Assembly (NCBI GenBank): GCA_911728435.2
Contig: OU452204.1
Span: forward strand, 20,000,430 to 20,064,429
Source of the DNA: Apoderus coryli
Lineage: Eukaryota; Arthropoda; Insecta; Coleoptera; Attelabidae
Length of the DNA stretch: 64,000 bases
Reading direction: 5' to 3'
The position numbers and the translations under genes were made by a program. Positions 27,001 through 42,000 of this stretch are shown here, in pieces. Every line of letters starts with the position of its first letter. The first letter of the stretch is position 1. The notes below the pieces were generated by a model, which had not been told where the DNA came from, made no database searches, and saw only the letters and a program-made list of their open reading frames with translations.

Positions 27001-30000
27001 ATAATGCAGTAGTACCCACTTGAAATATGTGAGTGAGAAGGGCAATCTTGCCAAAAACTTTACACAGTAGTATCATATAGGCAAATGTAATTTCAAACAA
27101 TGGCTAAACCAAATCCCCCATGAGGCCACTTACTCTACACACTATCCCAAACATTGCACTTTGGCAAACATATTATACCATCAAATCACGTTTCTAATAA
27201 CAAAGCAGCGTTACGATATCTAGCACAGGGTGAATTCTCCATAATTATTGCTCCAGCGTGGCTTTTACAATATAGCTTTAATAAGAATACCTAAATCATC
27301 CTCAAACGCTTTTCTAAGTGTTTTTCCAACTTGTATAAGTCATGTGGAAAATATTTCGCAAAGTTTCCTAACTCACACAGTGGTCGACAAGCCATTTTTT
27401 AAGTGTTTGGAAATAAAATAGTTCATGGGGACGAAATTAGATGTTTCGAAACCATCCAGATTTAGAGTATTTTCCCAATTATTAATGGAAACCTGGATAT
27501 TGTTAGGGGTCGAACTAGATTTTACATAGGAAATTTTCAAGTGATAATTCATAAAAAGCATTGAGGCTCAGTCATGATGTTCTTGGCTGGTATCATGCTG
27601 TCTATAATAATATTACGGGAACAAAATCGTCCTCTATACATGGGTTTTATATGCGTTTGAGTCCGATAACCATGAGGCTGTGTGGATGAAATTTTCAATT
27701 TGACTCTAAAATGAATCTCTAATTGGAAATGTGAGACGAGCGTAACAAAAAATTCAAATACCCAGGTCTAACGGTCCATTCAAAGTTCACTAGAACTACG
27801 AAAGCTAACTTTTTGAAATTTTTCTAGGCGCCTTGATCGAGAGGGGCCGACATAAGTATTAATAATAATAATAATCTTTATTAGCCATCACAGATACAAA
27901 CAATGTACATTGGCAAGTCAATTCAATTGAATTACAAAACATAAGTGAATACAAAAACAACACATGTCATACATCTAAAATCACTACAAAATCAAACTAC
28001 ATCCAACAACAATAAGCAACAGCAAAATACAAATAAACTAATATAAAATATAAACCGAAGTTACGAACATACAACAATATATGACATATGATACAATACA
28101 ACAAATAAATAAAATATATACTAAAAATAAAACTATACTGAGGCAGTAAATTCATGAAGGCTGTAGAACGCGCCATTTATTAGAAATTTTTTTAATGATT
28201 TTTAAAAACATTCTTGGTTGGGCAGCACATTAGTCTGAAGTTTGTCCTTGAATTTATTGCGAAAAAGCTAAATAAATTTTAATTTTAGTATTTATTTAGA
28301 AAACTTTTGCTTTTAATTCAATGCTAGTCGTGGGATTAGCCAGTGGAGTAGTTGTTTTGCCTTGTTCTCTAAATTCACAAAATAAAGAAAAATATAATAA
28401 TCTCGAGTCTTAACATTCAAATAATCATGTTATTTGTGAACACTCCATATGAAATGAATTTAAATTAGTATTTTTTTTAATTGCCACAAATAGAAACACC
28501 TAACAACTCCACACTATAGATAACAGCATTACCACCCCCCCGAAGCGCCGAACCCACTCTAACTAATGCAGCAGGAACAGCAATGCAACTTCAATGGGCG
28601 CGGTTGTGTGCCAGTAAAACCGCAACGTCAGTGCGTTAATAACACCGGAAGCTAGTGACTTTACGTTTACGAGCCGTTTGGTGTTTGACGCTTATCCACA
28701 GTAGTTGTTTCCCCCGCGGAGTATATAGAGCTTTTGGATCGAATACTGGCCACGATTAATGTTGCTTTTGTTCCTGTGTACAACAAACAGTGATGTGGGC
28801 AACTTTTCGGTTATACGGAATAAAATGGCAAATAGGAGATCATGAAATGGAATCTCTAGTAGATATTTAATGACACAGATGTATGTAGATTTTCAGGAAG
28901 GGAATAACCCTCTTCGAAAATATTGTATTTTAGTTGTAATAAAGATACGTTTCAACTACCTAACTGGTGAAATTTTAAACGCAATTTTAGCGACAATTAT
29001 GGCGCAAATATACGAGGGATGCCTTTTGTAATAATAGACCTTTTCAGAATTAGGCTTTAATTCGCATATCTTGACATAAGTTGACAGTTTTAACATAAAC
29101 AAGAATTAACAAATATAACAACAATAATTTAAAGTATACAATATGATTGATATATAACATTCACCCGGGGCTGTTTTCTCAAGAATACGTTAAATACTCC
29201 GGATTCTTTTTATTTCTCGTGGATTTACGCAAAGGCTGGAATTATTTGCTAAAATCTTTAGTTCCTGAACATACTGATCAATAGATTCATTAACGTTTTG
29301 TCGTGTCGTGGTCGTAGTTCACTCCAAGACAAATTTCGTGAAGGTCGTCCAAAATCAGTTGTTGTTCCGAAAACCATTGATGCTGCAAGATCGTCACGTG
29401 ACCTATCAAGAGATTGAGACAACCTTAGACATTAGTGGGACCAGCATACATTCAATATCGCATAAACATTTGACTGTCAAAAAAATTTGTTCGCGTTGGA
29501 TCCAACACAATTTGTCAATCGCTCAAAAAAAGGCTCGTGTCGATTGGTCGAAAGAAATGCTCAAAAAATACGATCACGATGCTTCGAAACACATCTATGA
29601 CATCGTGACAGGTGATGAATCGTGGATTTACGCGTATTACCCCGAAAGACTGCCTCAAACTCATATACCAAAATGTAGCTCAATTGGGTACCCGTCCGGG
29701 AAAGTAATCTTGAAGAAAGCAAGCGAGTTTTGGGTCCTTTATCTAGACAAGGTGCCATGTGACTTCTATCTGATTCCCAAGGTCAAATTTGCAGTAGGAG
29801 AAATAACATTTCAATCCGTTGAAGCTGTGGAAAATATTTGTGCCGCATCACAAGAAACGTCCACCACTGACGGAACAAAAATTCGACAAATTCGTATAAA
29901 GTGCTATACCGATATAGGTTAAGTTGACAATAAATGTCTTTCCAGCGCCCCAGTAAAAATCCTAAAAAACAATAGAGGGATTTGCACTTAATAACCAAAA

Positions 30001-33000
30001 ATATTATCCCCATCCAACAATTTTTGTGATTAATTTCTTTGTCAGAAAACAGTAGGTATTTTAATTTTTTACTTTTAAACAAATCAGAAATCAGGAAAAC
30101 CAACCGCCGAAAATGATGTATCACTCGACCCCTACTGCTATTTGAAAACTTAGCGGTTGTGTGCACCCCTATCACAGGGCTTAAGTTACCAAAAACTAAT
30201 GGGTTCATCCTAGGACTCTCCCAAACTCATATACCAAAATTTAGCTGAAAATGGTCTTAATCGTCTCAGGGAACTTCAAAAATTCGCGCACAAAACCATA
30301 ACTCGGCGTACTGCCGCACACCCCTAACTTACTCAACGTAGATCTCACGCGACCATCTCACCACATCACTGCACATGAGTTTCCGCATCAATTGGGCGCA
30401 CTAGAGCGAGATGCCACATCTCCAAAGAACCTGTTCAATATCCTGGTCCCAGGAACCCAATGAATCAATCAGGAACGCCTCAACGGACACCTCCACGGCC
30501 TATGCACGCAATTCATCAGTCAGAGGCCCGTAGTTATTGATTTTAAAGTTACGAGTCACCTCGAAAGCCCCCTGACCATTCTCAAAGGGGATGGAGACGT
30601 CCACAATGTGCACCGTGGGCGCCACCCTCACGACGATATCCGGCAGAAAGTGGGATCCAGACTCAGACACCGTCCAGTTAACAGTGACGGTGCCAGCCCC
30701 GGCAATCTCTCCTAGATAGCATTGTGTCTTCTCTGTCATGCCGCGGGATGGGTGCGGCAAATTAGAAAAAAGCCAGTGGCTTACATTTTTTTCTTTGTCA
30801 ATAAAATAATAATCATTTTACTGTAAGTTATCCTAAATTTAGACACTTTCTACTAAAAGTAGCGCTTCTGAGGGTAAAAATTAGTACTCTGTATCTCGTA
30901 AACAATTCAATTTCGAATCTTTGTTTATAGATTTCGATAAAATTACCTCAAATAATAAAATAGGTTTTTTTAATACCCTGTATAGTGTAGTTGTAGTTTT
31001 TACTGATGTGAACATTTTGCATTATGTGTTTCAGGGCCAACTACTTATACTTTGGTCTGAAACCAATATGGTTCCATTTGACCAATGTGCTTTTACACGC
31101 CGTGGCCTGCATCCTGTTTACCAAGGTGTGCCTTTCTGTAGCTGGATTGAAAGCCCCCTTTGCCACCCTTACCGGAGTGCTGTTTGCTGTACATCCAATT
31201 CATACGGAAGCGGTAAGTGCGTTTGAATAGTTCTGTGGTGAATTGGTAATTAGAGATAAGTGTATCTGGATAATTGCCTCAACTAATTTCAGTTGCAATA
31301 TATGCTCTTGGAGCGTCTACCCACCTACTACTAGGTTTTACTAATCTATTTTATCAACGGTAATGAAAGTTAGGTAATTAGAAGATCAAAAGGAAACAAA
31401 CTGCTAAGGTAGAGAGAAAAATGCAAAATATGGAGGTCGTCAAACAAGAATTTAGACAATTATTGGAAAACATAACACCGTTGATGGAAACTATCATTAT
31501 TTGTTCGACGTAAAACTCGTTGTCAAAATGACAGTTGATTTACATTTAGTAAAATCTCACAATTTTTATCCAACCAAAAGTTGTACCTACCGACCTACCC
31601 TCTCGAGTACACTGCGAACAAACAATTGAAACCTACATTTTCATTTATTCCTGCAGATAATGACGAAAAAATAAAATGATATTGAGAAATTTACATTTCG
31701 CTGGTGATTGATTCAAAGCATCACTGGCACCGATAAATACGCACCCTATTTATAACAAAAACTGACAAACAAAAATGAAATTTTTGTGTTGTTATATCTA
31801 CATTATTTGCTTTTATTGATAACGTCTGATATATGGGGAAAACGGCTGTATTTGATGCTTGGATGATTGCCCCAAACACACACAACACACACAAAAGTAT
31901 ATTGATATGTAGGAAATGGTTTTTTTGTTGTATCGTATATTCTGTTTTTTATCTGCCATATCATGGAAATTACAGCAGTTTACTATTTGAAGTGCGCTAC
32001 TATACTCTGTTTGGTTTTTTTATTAACACACTATTGTTTTATATGGTTTTTGATTTAGTTTAGTGTTTAATATAGCACCAATGTCACATAGAAAGCACGT
32101 ATCATATACAATCTGTCCACGGATAGAGATTGGAAGAGCAAAAACTTTTTTATTTGTAGATTTAGAACAAAAAGTCATTCCATATAAAAACGTCTGAATG
32201 TGTCGAAACTACAATTTCGTATACCAAATTTAAGATTACTATACAGAGGATATCAAAAATAACATTTTTAATGATTTTGATTTTTAAATTTTATGAAAAT
32301 ATTTTCAAAACCGTGATTCATTACACAAATTGTGCAAAAAAACTAATAAACCTTTTTCTCAAAATGGTTAATTTCATAGCTACTATTAAAATAATAAAAT
32401 TAAAAAAAAAAACAAAAAAATGAAAATCCATAAAAATTGTATTTTTGATATAATAATAATAATAATGTTTATTCAACCAATATAGTAACATACAATTCAG
32501 TTACAGTTATACTAATGAACATAAAACTTAAGTACACTGGTAGACAAACAATCAATCTTACCACAGAAATCAACTTAATGATTTGAGCATGGTTTGATTT
32601 TTCGCCTTGTATTCAAGCGCTAATGAAATTAAATCAAACAAAATATAACCATCACATGAACATTTTTGGAAGGCAAAACAAAATTCATAATGTAGATAAA
32701 CTTAGCACCGTGCTAATCAATCCACTAGTCTGTAAAATAATCTTCTTGGAACAGATAACATCCACCTCCTAACTTGTGTTTTGAACATTCCCCTACTGTT
32801 TGATTTTCTAATATACTCAGGAATACTGTCATAAAGGCGTGGAGCTAAATATGAATATGATATTTGTCCAATTGTTTTTGACGCAGTTTTAGTTTTAATT
32901 ATCTTGTTAATTTTGTTTCTCGTGTCATAATAATGATCTATAGGTAATAACTGACTTTTATTTTTATTTTGGGTCAATAATATATTGTAGCAATATTTCT

Positions 33001-36000
33001 GTCTTATGTCAAAAAACTTGCTTTCATTGTATAAGTCGTCAGTAGGATAAGTTCGTTTTTTTCCCAACATAATTTTTATAAAAGATTTTTGAATTATTTC
33101 AAGATTTTTAATATGTACTCTATAAGCTGCTCCCCAGCCAACAATGCCATACTGTATGAGCGAATCTACCAGAGAATAATACATAATTTTTAGATATTTT
33201 TGTCCTATATTTTTTAGTTGTTTAAATTTATATAGTACCCCTCTTAATTTTTTTATTAATGTCGTTATATGAATATCCCATTTTAAGAATCTGTCAATTT
33301 CAATGCCTAAATATTTTATGTAATTTGTTAATTTTATCTTGAAATTGTTGTTTTGCTCTGATTTTATTGTCAGTTCATCAAAGGGCGCTACTTTTACTTT
33401 GTTGCAGCTAAAAGAGATATATTTTGTTTTTTCAAAATTAATTGTGAGTTCCATTTGACACCACCAACTCTTTAGGATCTCCATTTCCCGCTCAGCAGTC
33501 TCTTTTAAATTTTTATGATCACTTCCAGTAAATTGTATCACAGTGTCATCAGCGAATAAAGAAATATTGCCACTTATTTTAAGATTATATAGACCATTTA
33601 AGTACAATGAAAAAAGAAGAGGACGCAAAACCGTAGCTTGTGGTACGCCAAATTCAACTATTTTACTCGTACTGATGGTATCTCCTATTTTAACACATTG
33701 TGTTCTTTCTTTTAGATAACTTTTTAGAAGTTTTAGGGCAATTCTTCTGAATCCAAGATCTTGAAGCAAATTTAATAAAATACTATGATTCACAGTGTCA
33801 AAAGCTTTCGCTAGGTCTAGGAAAACACAAAGAGTCGGCTCATTTTTATCTAACTTCTATAAATATTGTTCACCAAAACTAATATAATATACCCTGTATA
33901 GTAATCGTAAATTTGGTATTCGAAATTGTAGTTTCGACACAAGCAGACGTTTTTATAAAGAATGACTTTTTTATTTGTAGATTTAGAAGAAAAGGTAATT
34001 CTTAATAAAAACGTCTACTTGTGTCGAAACTACAATTTCTCATACCAAATTTACGATTACTATACAAAGTATATCAAAAATACAATTTTTATAGATTTTG
34101 ATTTTTTCGTTTTTTTGAAATTTTATTATTTTCATAGTAGCTATGAAATTAACCACTTTGAGAAAAATGTTTATTAGTTTTTTTGCATAATTGGTGTAGT
34201 AAATCACGGTTTTGAAAATATTTCCAGAAAGTTTAAAAAAATAAAAAAATCAAAATCATTAAAAATTATATTTTTGATATACCCTGTATAGTAATCGCAA
34301 ATTTGGTATTCGAAATTGTAGTTTCGACACAAGCAGACGTTTTTATAAAGAATGACTTTTTGTTCTAAATCTACAAATAAAAATGTTTTTCCTCTTCCAA
34401 ACTCTATCCGTGGACACATTTTAGATATTTTTTTAGTACTTTCCCAATTCAGAGCGCTCAAAAAGGAAATAAAGACGGATATATCAATTTTGAATTCACC
34501 TGACATGACTAAGGGCTGGTTTATCACTCCCGGTTATGTAGATTAGCTGTTGGTTAACTAATAACTGATAATCAAATCTTAAAGTGTATATCAGTGTTCA
34601 GGTTAGCCCTAACATTATGTTAAAGTTCCTACTAACTTAACAAAACCATCTAAGTGCCAGTTACGCGATGAGTTCAATTGTGAAATGTATTGGTATTGAG
34701 GTGATAAATAAGAGCAACAGTTGTAGTGCAATATATCTTACCCTGTTTATTTTTATATTTATAGTACATATTATAAATATTATTAGATAATATTTATAAT
34801 AAATTATATAGTCTTGATGTGTCATCAATAACTACGATTGACACAGTTTACCTAATCTAGTTTTAAGAATAATTAAGAGGAGAACCATTTTGGCTTTTCT
34901 AAGAACAAGTATCATTTGTAACGCTCTTGTATAAAATATATATTTCCTAATTAAATATCTGAGTTAGTTTTAATTTAAAATGTCCCCCGAATCTAGAGGT
35001 ATAACCCAACAATAAACGGGGACACTACACAGTTTTCATAGTTGAAGTCTACAAGTATGTATTTTGAAGAAATTTGTGTGTTGTTAGTGATGAAGACGAG
35101 TAAGTTAAGACTTCATCCAATATGTAAGACGACCATAAGTATATCCAAAACTGACAAATGTTTGTCATATTGACATTTACAAACAGATATCAGAGATTAC
35201 AACAAACCACCCTTGCGAATTATTGTAAAATAACTATTACCTCCTAAAATATATTTCACAAATTCGTTTAACTGACTGATGATGGAGGTATAGATCACCC
35301 AAACATGATTAAGAATTACTATTTATCACCATTTTTTTGCTCTATTATTCCTCCTAGAATACTTCAACCAAAGATCCCGAGTCACAAAGTTGTAGATAAG
35401 ATTCCGCTTATTTTTGAATTATCTTGTAGAAAAAATTAAAAATTCATAAGTAGTAATTTACGTCAATACGAATAGACTTTTTGACTGTATATAATTCACT
35501 TTTCAAAAATGTGCTTTAATTGTTTCGTAGCACGAAATATTTTTTTATAACCGTACAATGCCTCAAACTTTTATAAACTACATGACAATAAAGGTGCAGT
35601 TATATACACTGCTTTATTGTTGTGGTGATTTATTGGGAACTATTCCCATTAAACGCCATTGTTTGCTACCGAACGATATAAATTCAGTAAATCATAAACA
35701 TTCTACAGTTAAATATTTTTGAGAGGAATGCGGTGAGGCTATACTCAATGTGAAGGTAATGCGGTATGCTATTTGTAATGTTTTAATCGAATTCCTTTAA
35801 ATGTTGTAGGGAATTTGGCTTAGACACGTTCGAAACAGTCAATAAAAATTAACCCTTATGAGTAAAATATGATAAGATTTGCATAATTTTTATCTTTGCC
35901 AAATTAAATGTATCGGGTTGTCTTCATTTTGAAGTTGCAACTTACCCACCGTTCGTTGCTCCAAATTTCCGGGGGTCTTATTGGGTTATAACTCCTTTTG

Positions 36001-39000
36001 GATTCAGGTATCAAAAAAGTATGCAACAATGATCAAATTAGCTGTTTGAAATTCCTGCTGCTCTAGTTAATAAGAACACGTTTTAAAATTTACTGTAAAC
36101 TTTCCAATTTTGATCTAAGATTTTTAAATAAAAACAGAAGTCATTACATGTATAAAAACAAATAAATAAGGACCTACAGGCATATTTAAAAAAACAGATT
36201 TGATGGCAATCTGACCAAAACCTCAACCCCCTCAAAAACTGCTGCTGCTTTCTTATGTAAAAGAAGTTCTCTTGAGGAGTATGATGAATGATAATCGACA
36301 TGAAAATGCCACCTCAATTCTGGGTCGAGAATAATCCCAAGAAACCTCACCGATCCAAACATTCAGTCAACCACATTTGCATCCCTCAGAGTAAATAGCA
36401 TATTGAATGTTTTCTTTTCATTAAACATAAATTTGTTATTTTTAAACCATTTGCATTACTTCATCAACGTGGCTGTTAAAGAGTAAATCTCGCCGGACCG
36501 CGCTCTAATAGTAAATCATTTACTGATACATATTAAAATCAGAAGGGGGCCATATATAGACCCTTGCGGAAACCCCAGTTTACAACCTGCTTCCTCTTCT
36601 TTAGCAGAAGTTCATGCGAGACACAATCGAAAGCTTTTGTCAAATCATAAAAGGATGTCATAGAAATAATATTCATTCTGAAATGCCTCGTCGATGACAT
36701 CAACCAGATTGAGCTCTACCACTTCTAAAACTAAAAATAGTGATAAATTTGTCTACTCAACAATTATATTAGGCAAAAGGAAGATAGGTTTGTAATTTAT
36801 TACTTGAATTCTCCCTGTCTCTATCCCTATATATCTTTAAACTTGATGGATATTCTTCATGTATTTTAAAAGTTAAAAACTCCGACACATTCCGAGTTTT
36901 TTGTTTATTCTTTAATGTGTTGACAGTATCTCATACCTCATTAAATGAAACTTGTTTAAAGAATAACTCTATACATATTCGGAATCGGGATCGGCGCATC
37001 AAGATGGGCAAAATCACACAAAAAAATCATTTAAATCATTTAAATCATCGGCAGCAATCGAGGTTGATGATGATTCCTTATTAGCAACTCCTCTAAAGTT
37101 CGCTAATAATTTTACACATTGATTGCATTGGAATTGGAAAATTTTTCAAATTACATCAAGCCTTATTCTTAAAGACCAAATATAATTGCAAACTTTCCTA
37201 CTGTATAATTGCGTGTCTGGTAGCAAAGAAACACGAAAACGAAATGATTTTTAGAGTAAGTGGCAGTAATGAAAGCTTAGAATTATTACGGCTGTAAAAA
37301 GATTCTCGTTTTATATAATATATTATGCTCTTGATATATTACGGCTGGTAATAAAAAGAACGAAAAAAAAGAATACATTTTTCAAAGCCCATACATGGCA
37401 AAAAATGATCGATAAATGTCCAAATTTTAGGAAAAAAATTGGATGCTTTCTTTTTGTAAATAAAAAATAGGACTGAGACATATTAGATACAGAAAAATTC
37501 AGCTTGGCAATACCAAATTTCTATTGCTGCAACAAGAGCCGGAGGTCAACTTTGGCAGTCTAAAAAATGTTCGCAATACGCTGGTCTGTATTATTTTAAT
37601 ATTATGTTTTTTTTCCTTAATGTTGTTACATATTTTGTCCAGTTTTGTTTTCTTTGTATTTTATGCTTTCTTTTGTCTTCGAAGTTTTTCTTCGGATATT
37701 AGCATTTCTTCCAATTTAATCGGTGTCAGCAACACAGGAAAAGATTTATTTTCTTGAATATGGGGATTCAATGAACATTTCAATAATTTTTGTATATTTC
37801 ACCTGATGATTGGCGTTCGAAATCGTGAATATCATCATCAGTGGCCTTATATAATTTAGAAAACCTGGAATTTTGAATACATGTTTTAATCTACACTTTA
37901 ATGACGAACGAAGGGCGATTGCTCGGTTCTGGCTAATTACAGACCAATATCAATTACTGTAATCTTCTCTAAAGTCATTGAGGTACTGCTGAAAAATAGA
38001 CTAACAGAATATTTTGAAGAACATGACCTGTTTGACTCTGCTCAGTTTGGTTTTCGATCCGGACGGAGCACGGTCAAAGCAGTATCGGAGATTGTGGCAG
38101 GCATAGTTGATGCCTTTAAGCGGGGGGAGCACGCATCGTTAATGGTGTGTGACCTTGCCAAGGCGTTCGACTGTGTCTCGCATACTATTCTTTTGGAAAA
38201 GTTGCATTTTTACGGTGTGAGAGGTGTTCCTTGGAATCTTATAAAGTCCTACCTCACTGGTAGACAACAGTGTGTTAAAGTGGGAAATATTGAGTCCATC
38301 AGGGTTGACGCCAAGCACGGTGTGCCCGAGGGGTCGATACTGGGTCCCCTGTTTTTCATAATATATATAAGTGATATATGTTCTTACATGAACTACAAAT
38401 GTCGCTGTGTATTGTTTGCTCCTTTTTAAGTACATCGGGTGTGTTTGAGAATCTCAACATTTTGTCTAAGGATGTCCTGGAAACAGCCGAAATCTGGTTT
38501 TCAACAAATAATTTACAATTAAATTGCAACAAAACTAAACAAATTTGTTTTTCTAGTAACGCTAAATTTGCTAGTAATGACTCTTGCAAAATACTTGGGA
38601 TTGTTGTTGATAGCGGTTTGAGTTGGGCCGAACACGTGAGTCATCTGAGTAGTAAGCTGTCTGGTATTTTATTTGTAATTAGGCAACTCAGAATGGCGCT
38701 TTCCTTTGAGGTTCTTAAGTCTGTCTATTATGGATTGTTTCATTCGCGTATTGTATACGGGGTTATTCTTTGGGGCAACTCACCCAACGCGTTACAGGTT
38801 TTTAGGCTACAGAAAAAAGCTATTAGACTGTTGGCTGGTGCGGGGCCTATTGATCACTGTCGTCCATTCTTTCCTGGGTACAGGATAATGCGTTTGCCTT
38901 GTGTTTATGTGTATCACCAGCTCATGGAAATTCATGAGCATAAGGATAAGTTCCCTAGGCACAATACTCGTTCAGTTGGGCTGACCATTGCGCCACGTTT

Positions 39001-42000
39001 TAGACTTAACAAAAGTCAAAATAACTCGCTAACTATACAACAAGCTTCCTGCTAGCTTCAAAATTTTAAACCAGAATAAATTTAAAAGAAAAATAAAGGA
39101 ACTACTCTTAAGTAACTGTTTTTATTCACTCATTTTGAAAATGATGGTCTATACGCCTTGTTGAATTTGAGATAAAATATTTTGAAATTTGTTTGTAAAA
39201 TGTAATCGTGATTGTTGTTCTGTACATACATATATGTTATACAAAGATTTTACAAGTTGAATTGTAAATTTTCTATTTGGATGTGCTGTAAATTGTAATT
39301 ATCAAATTTTTGTAATTGCTACTATGTTAAATAAAGATCTATCTATCTAATATGGCTTAGAAAAAACCATCCTCCAAATATTCACCCCTTAGTTAACAAA
39401 ATTTTCTTGATTACTAATGAATCGATTTTAATTTTGGAAAATTTGTTAAATAGACGATGTAAGACTACATAATATACAAAATTATAAAAAAATATACTAA
39501 GGGTTGAATATTTGGGAGATGAAATGGATCAGTTTTTGTCCCATTCGAATATATCCATGCTATAGCATGGATAAATGAGTCTGGGGCATCCTGTATTTCA
39601 GCTCTATAAAACCAATTTACAAATTAGTTGATTGGCAAATGTATAGAAACGAAATTTTATTATTCGAACTTTTCATTGCAGGTCACCGGTATTGTAGGAA
39701 GAGCCGATGTGTTGGCATGCATATTTTTCCTGATGTCGTTATTAGCATATCACGGGTATGTATTTGTATTTTCATTAATTAATTACATAATCAATGTAAA
39801 ACATGTTTCAATTGAAATTAGTTTTAATTCAACCACACCCTTTGATCACTCGAATAGAGTTGATTACAATATGTTGTGTTTTGTGGTGAATTATTATGCA
39901 TTAGGTAAACTAGATGAACTTTGACTAGTGTTAATTCCAAAATAGAATTTAATAAACATTATCTTCAGCATTTAATTAACTTTCACATTTAAATTAATTT
40001 AAAAATCAAATAATGAGACTAATGGAATCAACTGTTTCTGTCATTTATTTCAGTTTACAAATTTGGGAAAAAAATCAAATGAAGCTTACTTAATCCCGTT
40101 TAAGAACCTCTTTTCAGGAATTTTTCTATCGTTTTTCATTTTCTCAGACCTCTTCTTTTTTTTTTTGAGGACGTAGTTTGCGCTCAAGCTAACAAAATCA
40201 AGAGGCCCTCAATGAACCGCCTTTATGTTGAATGGAACCGCCAATCAAGTCATAACTTCGTTCAACAGGCTGTCTTTTCTTTAATTTGTTATGCTGGTCT
40301 TCCATAGCAATGTTTTATCGATATTCCCTACGTCCCCCTTCCACAGATTGTGATTAGGGGTTCGGGTTCAGTTGTATCATCCTTTCTTCTTCTTCTTTTT
40401 TCCTTAGTACGCGTCTCACATAATTGTGGATTATCTGCCATTTATCTTTGCTATCCAGCATTAAGTTTATAACATTCTCTTGGTTAATTTGTGTTTCCAG
40501 TTCGAGTTCAACTTCGGTTCTTCCAATGTGCCACCGTGGGCACTGAAATAACGTGTGGGTAACTGTGTCCACTTCTTGGCAGTACACGCAACGTTCATCC
40601 GTAGACCTTTTTATTTTGAATGTGTACGATTTGAAGCAACCGTGTCCGGTCAGCATCTGGGTCAAATAGTAGTCAACGATTTTGTGTTTGCAGTTGATCC
40701 ACGGAGAGAGCTCAGGGATTAGGTTTTTTGTCCATTGTGCTTTAACTGTTTCATCATTCCAGCGTTGTTGCCATTGTTGTATTGTACTTTCTCTTTCGGT
40801 TTTTTTTATTTCGATCTTCATTTCCCTCGTAAAGCCTGGATTTCTCTTCAACTATAAGATCAATGGGTGGGGTTCCAGTAATTACCTGCAGGGCTTCCGC
40901 TGATATCGTTCGATATCCACTCGCGACTCTTAGCAATGATTTCCTTTGTAAGCCCAATGTCATCTTCCGGTACTTTTCCATCTTCAGCGATGTGACCCAT
41001 ATCGGTGCCCCATACAATAGACAATAGAATTTGTAACCCCCATTAAAATCGCTGTCTTTCCCCAGCTTGGTCCACCAATGTTTGGCAAGATTCTGCCCAG
41101 CGACGCTGCTTTCGACGAGGCCTTCTGTACCGCTTTCTCCACATGTGGTCCGAAAGATAGTCGTCCATCTAGCGTGATGTTAGTTTAGGGTTTTCCCCGG
41201 TATAATTTGTAAGTTGCCCAATCTAAATGAAACGTCTCTTTTTCTGGGACCTGCTAAAATCATTGCTTCAGTTTTTTCTAGGGCCAGATCTAAGCAATTT
41301 TCCCTCATCCATACGTCGACCTTATACAGGGTGTCCTCCGCTTTGAAAATCAACTCATTTCTGTTATCTGCTGTTATTAGTATACCCAGGTCATCTGCGA
41401 ACGCGATAAGCTGAACTTCGTCTTCCACTCTCATTCTCAATATGGGATCGTAGAACAAATTCCACAATAAGGGTCCCAAGACGGATCCCTGGGGAATGCC
41501 ACACGTCACTTGCATTCTATTAATGTTTCGGGCTTGTATTGTTCTGTTCGTAAAATATTGTTTGATCACATTTATATGTTTTTGTGTTCTAATTGCTTGA
41601 TTATGATCCCCCATAATGCCGAGTTAAAGGCGTTTCGCACATCAACAGCTATCAAGGCACACCATTTCTTTGTCTTGCCTCTGTGTCTTTTAGCTTCTGT
41701 AGCTTTGTTGATTACGTATTCTACTGCATGAATGGTTGACTTGCCCTTTGTAAAACCATACTGGTTGTCCGATAGACTTTGTTCCCCTCGCAACTCGGTC
41801 AGCAATCTATCCCTAATCATCCTCTCATAGAGTCAAGCATATCATTTTCTCAGAACTGAGACATCGAGTTTTGATTACCCTGTACATATCTTTGCTCCCA
41901 ATTCCAATTACCGTGTCCGCCACTAAGATCACTTAATGTTGATTGCATTAAGTCTGTAATTAATATATTGATCCCTCCTAAATTCACTCTATATAGCAGG

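Noticed and set aside
29640..30240. Shared phrase aaactcatataccaaaat at 29657 and 30224 as a functional repeat
   Set aside because: Only about 20-25 bp are shared and the context differs; probably a leftover of an unnamed repeat, too short to interpret.
41325..41345. tatacagggtgtcctccgct as another transposon end
   Set aside because: It lies inside well-preserved R1-clade coding sequence ([13 protein letters not shown]) and is explained by the codons.
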